Below, one piece after another: positions 43,661-49,021 of a stretch of 49,021 nucleotides of DNA. This stretch comes from Sulfurimonas sp. (lineage in GTDB: Bacteria > Campylobacterota > Campylobacteria > Campylobacterales > Sulfurimonadaceae). The translations under genes and the position numbers were made by a program. How positions within the stretch are numbered: the first letter of the stretch is position 1; every line of letters begins with the position of its first letter. The stretch spans positions 1 through 49,021 of the forward strand of contig WFNM01000046.1 of assembly GCA_015488615.1 (NCBI GenBank), in the 5' to 3' direction. The notes below the pieces were generated by a model. It did no database searches and was not told the DNA's origin. It saw nothing but the letters and a program-made list of their open reading frames with translations.

Positions 43661-46129
43661 TTAGTTAGCAGCTGTTGTGTTTGTGTCTGTATTTACATTT
43701 GCAGCATTTGAAGAGTCAAGACCGATAGCAGTAAGCGCATCGTTTCCATATCCTGTTAATGCATTCATAACAGCTTGTGTATCTTCTGGAGTGATAGCAC
43801 GAACTTTGTAGATATAAAGACCATCTAGTGTAGTTCCATTAGCATCTACAGCAATGATAGAGTCACTACCCATATCTACTTTTGATACTTGAATGTCTTT
43901 AACAAGACCAGCAATAGCTGCTAAATCAATATCAGCTGTTTGATTTGTTGCATTGTCATCAGTTAATAAGTGATTATTAGTTGAAGCAACATAGATATCA
44001 AAGTATCCAGCATTAAAGTTAAAGTCTGTTGTTGCAATATTTGAGTTTGAATAGGCAGCAGGTACACTTAACCAATCAACCGCAAGTAACCAGTTTGGAA
44101 TATAAACATTGTCCGCACTTGGATAGAAATAATCACGAATATAAGTATTTGTACTAAGGTTTGCTAACCAGTCTGCATTTACATTCTTGTTATAGTAAGC
44201 CATAGCACCCTCAGTTGCAGTGTTGTAAGCAAAAGACATAGTTAAGTCAGCAAAAGGTGGTAAAGTAAATGCAGCTTTTGCATCAGCCATAGTGTAAGAA
44301 GCATTGTTCTCACATGTAACATCTAATCCATCAATATAGTCAGTACTTGCATTACCACAAGTTACTTTATAAATATCTTCTTGCATTGCAAGTTCGATAA
44401 GACCATGCATACCGTACACTTTGTCATTATTTACTAGACCATTTGAAATAATTGTAGGATAAACTGAAGCATTAGCATCGTTACGTCCATCTAAGAATGT
44501 GTCATAAGCAATATTAGCATTATCTTGTAATGTAGATAAAATAGACTTGTTACTATCTAAAGCAGCTGCTGAGATGTCTGAAAGACTAACATTTGACCAT
44601 GACTTAGCCAGAATATCTAAAGTGTCAATATACCAGCTTGAACCTAGAACACCTTTTCCAGCTGAACGTGAAGGAGCATTTGAAGCAGTTGTTGCATTTG
44701 CATCAGTTGCTGTATAGTTGTCCCATGCAGTTTGTGCAGCTGTACTAACACCAGACCATACATCTATACCATGGAAGTCAGCATAAGTATAACCAGCATC
44801 AACAAATGCTCTACCGTATGTCATAAAACGATCAGTTGGAATTAAACTAGCAAAACCAATAAATGCACCAGCATAAGAACCAAAACCATAGCCATTAGTA
44901 CGACCACTCTCTTTATCACCATAGATACCATCATACATTGCTGAACCGATAGCGATGATGTTTAGTTGCCCCTGAAGTGTGTCTGGATTTGCTGCACCAA
45001 CTTTACCACCTAAAAAGATATTGTCCATAAGCATTGTACGAGTTGTTGGATTAACTTGATCCATAGCTGCAACAAAGTCATTTGTTGTAACAGGTGTTTT
45101 AAATAGTGAGTAGAAGAATTTTTCATTCGTTAACTCATTACCGTCACCATGATTTTCAAAAGTGATAGTACCATTTGCATCTTTTTTATAAGTTGCATTT
45201 TTACCTGTATTTAAAAGAAGAGATACGAAGTTATCGTTAAGGCGTCGGTTACGATTAGTTATATTTTTGTCAGGAGTGATGAAATAGTCTTTAGCATATT
45301 CTTTCATAAGAAGACCCATATAAGCATTTGTAGAGTGCTCAACTGAACCAATAGTATAGCTTGTAGCTTTATCTTTGTTTGAAAGAAGCATAGCATCAGT
45401 TAAGCAGCCATACATTCTAGCATCGATACGTTCAAAGAAGAACTTAGCAATAATTGGTCTCTCATATGCAAGTGCAGTGAACTTCTCACCAAACTCAGCA
45501 TTGTCACGAAGCATAGGACACATTTTAGCAGTTAATCCCCAGTTAGCTTCAAGAGCATCAACCATAACTTGAGAAATAGTTTGGCTTTTACGTGCCGCAT
45601 CAAGCATAACTACTGTTACACCATCAGAGTTAAGTACTACATCAAAAGCAGCACCAGTAATCTTGTTACCAACACTTGTATCTAGTGCACTTACAACAGT
45701 ACTTTTCACCGCATTTACAAGAGGATTATCTGTAAGAATACTTCTTTGAGGTGCGTTTGCTGTCGTCGAAGTAGAAGTATTAGATGAAATCATCATGGCA
45801 GCTGCCATATTCTGTGCAGCCTCAGCAACTGTAGTGATAGAACTATTTTCTGCAATGATTTTATCCATAAGAGCTTTGATGTCAGTATCTGTTGCATAAA
45901 GGCTAAGAAATTTCATTGTAAGATCTGAAGTAGCTTGTGCTTGGTCTGCTTGAGTAGCACCTGCAAATGCATTTGTACTTGCATTATAGCTAGCAACTCT
46001 TTGTGCTTTGGCATTTTGAGCCGCAGCATCTACACCAGAAGGTGTTGTATCGCTAGAAGAGCTTCCACAACCTTGAAGTAAAAGACCCGCTAAAACTACA
46101 GAACCTAAATATGATTTTAAATTTGACAT
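43661..46129 (-). CDS. Large lipoprotein of unknown function
   Basis: The predicted 822-residue protein starts at 46129, where an AAGGA ribosome site sits 5 bases upstream; an in-frame ATG at 46186 would add 19 residues before the signal peptide and overlap the promoter, and is rejected. The signal ends in LLLQGC, followed by a Ser-rich linker, so it is a lipoprotein. The N-terminal third is Ala/Thr/Ser-rich and helical. The middle has conserved-looking aromatic stretches (AYERPIIAKFFFERIDARMYGCL, GYGFGSYAGAFIGFASLIPTDRF). The C-terminal part is Asn- and Asp-rich. No domain is recognised. It precedes the FadL-type gene, suggesting a role in the outer envelope, perhaps with a hydrophobic substrate. 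Confidence 0.72.
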   Translation of the reverse strand: MSNLKSYLGSVVLAGLLLQGCGSSSSDTTPSGVDAAAQNAKAQRVASYNASTNAFAGATQADQAQATSDLTMKFLSLYATDTDIKALMDKIIAENSSITTVAEAAQNMAAAMMISSNTSTSTTANAPQRSILTDNPLVNAVKSTVVSALDTSVGNKITGAAFDVVLNSDGVTVVMLDAARKSQTISQVMVDALEANWGLTAKMCPMLRDNAEFGEKFTALAYERPIIAKFFFERIDARMYGCLTDAMLLSNKDKATSYTIGSVEHSTNAYMGLLMKEYAKDYFITPDKNITNRNRRLNDNFVSLLLNTGKNATYKKDANGTITFENHGDGNELTNEKFFYSLFKTPVTTNDFVAAMDQVNPTTRTMLMDNIFLGGKVGAANPDTLQGQLNIIAIGSAMYDGIYGDKESGRTNGYGFGSYAGAFIGFASLIPTDRFMTYGRAFVDAGYTYADFHGIDVWSGVSTAAQTAWDNYTATDANATTASNAPSRSAGKGVLGSSWYIDTLDILAKSWSNVSLSDISAAALDSNKSILSTLQDNANIAYDTFLDGRNDANASVYPTIISNGLVNNDKVYGMHGLIELAMQEDIYKVTCGNASTDYIDGLDVTCENNASYTMADAKAAFTLPPFADLTMSFAYNTATEGAMAYYNKNVNADWLANLSTNTYIRDYFYPSADNVYIPNWLLAVDWLSVPAAYSNSNIATTDFNFNAGYFDIYVASTNNHLLTDDNATNQTADIDLAAIAGLVKDIQVSKVDMGSDSIIAVDANGTTLDGLYIYKVRAITPEDTQAVMNALTGYGNDALTAIGLDSSNAANVNTDTNTTAAN

Positions 46130-46188
46130 ATAATTCCTTTTTGTATTTTGGTTATTAAAAACGCAAATACATATGTTTGATTTCACAT

Positions 46189-46194
46189 ATTATA
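46189..46194 (-). promoter_or_regulatory. -10 box for the large lipoprotein gene
   Basis: On the minus strand this reads TATAAT directly after a run of seven Ts, 60 bp before the start codon at 46129. The T-run with a perfect -10 is the usual strong promoter form in this phylum. The predicted leader is about 50 nt. A phased repeat array lies 30-90 bp upstream of it. Confidence 0.65.
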
Positions 46195-46225
46195 AAAAAA
46201 AGTAATGGTGAAGAAGCTTAAAGAT

Positions 46226-46283
46226 GTGACGGATTTGTGAAAAAAAGAGAGGAAAAAGTGATAATAATGTGAATTTAATGTGA
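46226..46283 (-). promoter_or_regulatory. Phased GTGA (TCAC) repeat array, candidate response-regulator operator
   Basis: GTGA starts at 46226, 46237, 46258, 46269 and 46280. The steps are 11, 21, 11 and 11 bp, so all copies face nearly the same side of the helix. The last two share eight bases (TAATGTGA). OmpR/PhoB-type regulators bind direct repeats at 11-bp spacing. The array lies just upstream of the TATAAT box of the large lipoprotein gene. The other flank is the 3' end of the exonuclease gene on the same strand. The regulator is unknown, and no OmpR-type gene is in the window. Confidence 0.5.
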
Positions 46284-46367
46284 GAATGAGCGGATATTAG
46301 GGGCTTTATTTGTGAACATTTAGTAAATAAACTGACTGTTACAAATATACCCAACTATTATAATTTT

Positions 46368-47105
46368 TTATGCGAGATAGTGATTTATAGAGTATCTCAT
46401 GTCATCATCTAGGTTTTCCATACTACTAAGCATCCATCGTAGGTATCCTGCATCCTCACGGGCTACTTCAGCTAACTCTTTGCCCTTGTGTTTCCCAAAG
46501 CGAAAGGTTTTTACGAGGATAGGAGTGTTTGTGAGATCGACCATTTTTTCTACTGGATTTTCTCTTGGGTATGCTTCTTGAACTGCCACTCGAAGTTTAG
46601 AAAGAAGAAGTTTGAGAACAAGTACATCACCTATAGCATCATGTGCTTTTACTACTATGCCAAGAGCAGCTGCTTCTTTCTCCTCTTCTTTATAGAGTTC
46701 CATTTTGTAACGGAAGTACTGCAAGCGGTGTGCCTCTTCATCTGGAAGTATATGCTTTGCTACGCGAAGAGTATCTATCACTTTCATCTGTGTTTGGAAA
46801 CCCTCTTTTTCTAACATCTTTATGTCAAAAGGAGCATTATGGATGATGAGATAGTTCTCGTTTGTGTTGAGTTCTAAGAGCCTTTTGTAAGCAGAAGTTT
46901 CTGCACAAGCTGGTTTACCTTCTAAAAGCTCAGGTGTGATGCCGTGTACTTCCATAGCACCGAAACTGATGGGAACATCAGTGGCATTAAACTCATTGTG
47001 TACCTCTACTGGATTTACTCCTAGAACTATATATCCGAGTTGGATTACTCTGTCATTATCTGCTGTGCCTGTTGTTTCTGTATCTAGGATGATATATTTT
47101 GCCAT
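46368..47105 (-). CDS. DnaQ-like 3'-5' exonuclease with C-terminal DUF3820-like domain
   Basis: The 245-residue protein is a DEDDh exonuclease. Its catalytic set is Asp8 and Glu10 (ILDTETTG), Asp94 (NAPFDIKM), His155 and Asp160 (AHDAIGDV). After about residue 195 comes a short domain, FRFGKHKGKELAEVAREDAGYLRWM, like DUF3820, often found with such nucleases. Polymerase III epsilon lacks this domain and has a polymerase-binding tail instead, so this is more likely an auxiliary DNA or RNA exonuclease. The start overlaps the DUF4139 gene stop by one base (TAATG). Confidence 0.88.
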   Translation of the reverse strand: MAKYIILDTETTGTADNDRVIQLGYIVLGVNPVEVHNEFNATDVPISFGAMEVHGITPELLEGKPACAETSAYKRLLELNTNENYLIIHNAPFDIKMLEKEGFQTQMKVIDTLRVAKHILPDEEAHRLQYFRYKMELYKEEEKEAAALGIVVKAHDAIGDVLVLKLLLSKLRVAVQEAYPRENPVEKMVDLTNTPILVKTFRFGKHKGKELAEVAREDAGYLRWMLSSMENLDDDMRYSINHYLA

Positions 47106-48460
47106 TATTTTGTACTCTCATAATTTACTGTGAACTCTTTGGTGCTGTTGGCGTTTACTTCTATTGTAAACGCGACTAGGTTGCCTTTTGTAAAGATATA
47201 GCTCTCATCTGCTTTGATTTTTGAACTCTCATTTCTATTAAAAGGGATAAGTAGTGTGATTTTTTTTGCCTCATCTGAACTGTTTTGTATACTATAGATA
47301 ACATTCACATTGTAAAACTTCTCATTGTCCTCGCGTTTAAAGAGGGACTCTTTGACTTTGAGATCGAAGTTTTTACCGAGTTGGAGTTGTATAGCTGTGC
47401 TTTTTGGAGTATGCTCGATGGTGTTCTCACCAAGAAGTACAGTTTGCCCTTCAAGTTTTGCATAAGTTCTTACAGCTCCTTTTGGGAGAGGCTTGTCTAA
47501 GCCTTGCAGTTTTACAGACTGTGTCACTGAAGATTTGTGCTCACCTGTAAGGTAAAGAGGGTTAGAAAGAGTCGCACGGTAGACTCTCTCTGTGCTAATG
47601 TTTCTCTCCTCTAGGAATTTTATCTGCGTCTTTTCATTGTTCGCTAAAGTTACTTTAAAAGGGATAGTGTAGAAGTGATAACCCTCAAAGGCTTGCTGTT
47701 TTACACTTGGAGCATCTTGCATCACACTAGCTACTCTTTGGAGATGTCGGCGTTTCACTTGTCTGTTGGTGTTGATATCTCCAGCAAGTAAAGAGAGTTT
47801 AGTCTCCTCAAACCTTTTACCTGAACGATTGTTCACTGTGATCCAGCCTGTGAGGTTTGAGCTATTGGCATCAATGTTAAGTATATAGTTACTCGTAAAG
47901 CTGATGTTTGAGATAAGGTAGTCGAGTTGCATCTGAGTTTTTTGCTTTTTTGCGACCTTGACATTCCAAACAAGTGAAGGTTTTGTGATGAGCTCTTTAG
48001 GAATTTCACTAAAGAGAATATCACTACTTTTTACGGTGATTATTTTATAATCAAGAGTTTTTACGATGGCACTCTGTCCACTAAAAGAGAGCAAAGTCGC
48101 TGTGATAATCTTAAACTCATTACGATTACGAAGCATACGAACTTCTACTTTTTTGTTGATGTGTGCTTCGAGGAGTTTAGACAGAGTAAGTTTGTCGTAT
48201 CTGTACTGCTGAGAGTTTATCTCTATATCTTGTGGAAGGGTGACATTGACTGAGTCGATGTTAATACTTTTTGCTACACCCTCATAAGTGATGCTCGTGT
48301 CAGCAGGGGAGACCTCCAAGCTTCTCTGCTCATGGACCAAACCGATGTTGGTGTTATAGACTATGAGTGAGTTGTTTTGTATCTTGGGGCTAAGTGTGGC
48401 TGCTGATGCAAGTGTGCTGAGTGCAAGTGTCGCTAGTAATGTTAGAGAGAGTTTGTGCAT
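47105..48460 (-). CDS. DUF4139-domain secreted protein
   Basis: The 451-residue protein has a signal peptide (1-20, ALSTLASA). The mature part is beta-rich, with stretches typical of DUF4139 proteins: LDYLISNISFTSNYILNID, LTGWITVNNRSGKRFEETKLSLLAGDIN, and a C-terminal region of immunoglobulin-like strands. Such proteins are secreted and of unknown function. I chose the ATG at 48460, which has an AGGAG ribosome site 5 bases upstream and begins the signal peptide; an upstream in-frame ATG at 48511 would add 17 residues. It is divergent from the DUF819 gene and shares the 77-bp gap with it. Confidence 0.85.
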   Translation of the reverse strand: MHKLSLTLLATLALSTLASAATLSPKIQNNSLIVYNTNIGLVHEQRSLEVSPADTSITYEGVAKSINIDSVNVTLPQDIEINSQQYRYDKLTLSKLLEAHINKKVEVRMLRNRNEFKIITATLLSFSGQSAIVKTLDYKIITVKSSDILFSEIPKELITKPSLVWNVKVAKKQKTQMQLDYLISNISFTSNYILNIDANSSNLTGWITVNNRSGKRFEETKLSLLAGDINTNRQVKRRHLQRVASVMQDAPSVKQQAFEGYHFYTIPFKVTLANNEKTQIKFLEERNISTERVYRATLSNPLYLTGEHKSSVTQSVKLQGLDKPLPKGAVRTYAKLEGQTVLLGENTIEHTPKSTAIQLQLGKNFDLKVKESLFKREDNEKFYNVNVIYSIQNSSDEAKKITLLIPFNRNESSKIKADESYIFTKGNLVAFTIEVNANSTKEFTVNYESTK

Positions 48461-48498
48461 AAGTACTCCTAAAGATTCTATTCTTTTGAAAAAATAGT

Positions 48499-48504
48499 TA
48501 TAAT
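48499..48504 (+). promoter_or_regulatory. -10 box for the DUF819 gene
   Basis: A consensus TATAAT lies 34 bp before the GTG start, in the gap between divergent genes. The distance to an AGAGGG ribosome site (48525-48530) is suitable. No -35 is evident. Confidence 0.5.
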
Positions 48505-48537
48505 GATACACTTATAAAAAAAACAGAGGGCTTAATA

Positions 48538-49021
48538 GTGATAACAAATCCAATACTTTACCTTTTTACCCTCGCGTTTATAGCGACTTTTTTCTTTCTT
48601 CTCGAGTCGAAAACCTCTCTCAAAATCTTTAAGTTCATTCCCTCTGTAGTCTTTATCTATGCTGCTAGTATGCTCGTAGCTTCTCTTGGACTCTTTGACA
48701 CAAACGCAGAGATAAACGCCATCTACAAACAAACAAAATCAAATCTCCTCCCTGCTATGCTTTTTTTGATGCTCTTGCAAGTTGACCTCAGGCACTTCTT
48801 GAAGCTTGGTAAGTCTCTGCTCATCGCTTATGTTCTAGCCGTTCTCTCCATCGGGGTGAGCTTTGTGCTAGTGGCGTTTAGCTTTAGTTTCTCTCCTGAA
48901 ATGTCTGGAGCATTTGGGGCTTTAGCTGGTTCGTGGATGGGTGGCACGGCAAATATGATAGCCGTCGGTGAGGCTCTGCATGTGGGCGAGGATGCCTTTG
49001 CTTATGCCCTTGTAGTCGATA
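48538..49021 (+). CDS. DUF819-family membrane protein, 3'-truncated by window edge
   Basis: The frame opens with GTG, 7 bases after an AGAGGG ribosome site, and stays open to the window end (161 residues). It has several membrane segments (YLFTLAFIATFFFLLE, FKFIPSVVFIYAASMLVAS, LLPAMLFLMLLQVDL, LLIAYVLAVLSIGVSFVLVAF). The glycine-rich ALAGSWMGGTANMIAVGEAL is characteristic of the DUF819 (YjcL) family of predicted permeases. In full length these have about 390 residues. The substrate is unknown. Confidence 0.85.
   Translation, partial: MITNPILYLFTLAFIATFFFLLESKTSLKIFKFIPSVVFIYAASMLVASLGLFDTNAEINAIYKQTKSNLLPAMLFLMLLQVDLRHFLKLGKSLLIAYVLAVLSIGVSFVLVAFSFSFSPEMSGAFGALAGSWMGGTANMIAVGEALHVGEDAFAYALVVD

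Noticed and set aside
46130-46186. Longer form of the large lipoprotein starting at 46186
   Set aside because: It places 19 polar residues before the lipoprotein signal, and the region contains the leader and ribosome site for the 46129 start.
46305-46331. TTTATTT/AAATAAA inverted repeat as terminator of the exonuclease gene
   Set aside because: The 7-bp stem is AT-only with a 13-base loop and no good T-tract on the minus strand; it could arise by chance.
48461-48511. Longer DUF4139 protein starting at 48511
   Set aside because: The internal ATG at 48460 has an AGGAG site and begins the signal peptide directly.
48532-48732. Minus-strand open frame of 66 codons near the right edge
   Set aside because: It is antisense to the clearly coding DUF819 frame, is Lys/Glu-rich without family features, and has no ribosome site.
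1-49021. CRISPR arrays, insertion sequences or prophage genes
   Set aside because: No regularly spaced direct repeats of CRISPR size, transposase, integrase or phage structural genes were seen on either strand.

Overview
The window is AT-rich and densely coded, with short gaps, frequent 1-11 bp gene overlaps and several TTG/GTG starts. Gene content and order point to a Campylobacterota (Epsilonproteobacteria) chromosome, most likely a free-living Sulfurimonas-like sulfur oxidiser. The supporting signs are the run ABC ATPase-fliR-acidic protein-gmk-tatA-argS (the order also known in Campylobacter jejuni), an ATP synthase subunit c with a signal peptide, a 6S-like RNA directly upstream of purD, and two sodium/proton antiporter families (NhaD, NhaC). 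The genus is an inference; no rRNA is present.

Layout. 1-3.1 kb: the end of bamD, then lon, closed by a hairpin shared with the convergent cluster. 3.1-11.1 kb, minus strand: a DUF721-like gene, uvrC, then a four-gene signalling cluster made of an Aer-type PAS protein, a double Hpt protein, a NIT-domain hybrid histidine kinase and a single-domain receiver. 11.1-14.1 kb, plus strand: a small LptM-like lipoprotein, nadB and nhaD, followed by a 73-bp REPIN-like repeat. 14.3-25.1 kb: guaA, hemD, a SPOR-like membrane protein, a 6S-like RNA, purD, an RDD protein, lptD, a phosphoribosyltransferase, pnp, atpE and tRNA-Leu(GAG). 25.2-30.4 kb: lolD-like ABC ATPase, fliR, acidic receiver-like protein, gmk, tatA, argS, then a second copy of the 73-bp repeat. 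30.5-31.2 kb: a divergent pair of C-terminally truncated genes, a cytidylyltransferase and a CDP-alcohol phosphatidyltransferase. 31.2-34 kb: L,D-transpeptidase, GNAT acetyltransferase and an NhaC antiporter with an apparently non-canonical start. 34-40.5 kb, minus strand: a tripartite RND efflux operon whose outer-membrane component carries an extra N-terminal substrate-binding-protein-like domain. 40.6-46.1 kb, minus strand: two lipoproteins around a FadL-family channel, preceded by an 11-bp-phased GTGA repeat array. 46.4-48.5 kb: DnaQ-like exonuclease and a DUF4139 protein. The window ends inside a divergent DUF819 membrane protein.

Much of the window is conserved housekeeping: envelope assembly (BamD, LptD, LptM-like, TatA), proteolysis, purine and NAD synthesis, RNA decay and DNA repair. 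The accessory and more unusual material is the phosphorelay cluster, the 30.4-31.2 kb scar, the efflux operon with its fused TolC, and the lipoprotein-FadL cluster with its operator-like array. I found no CRISPR array, prophage, insertion sequence or transposase. The only stretch over 300 bases without a protein gene is 17468-17783, which holds the 6S-like RNA, its promoter and its terminator.
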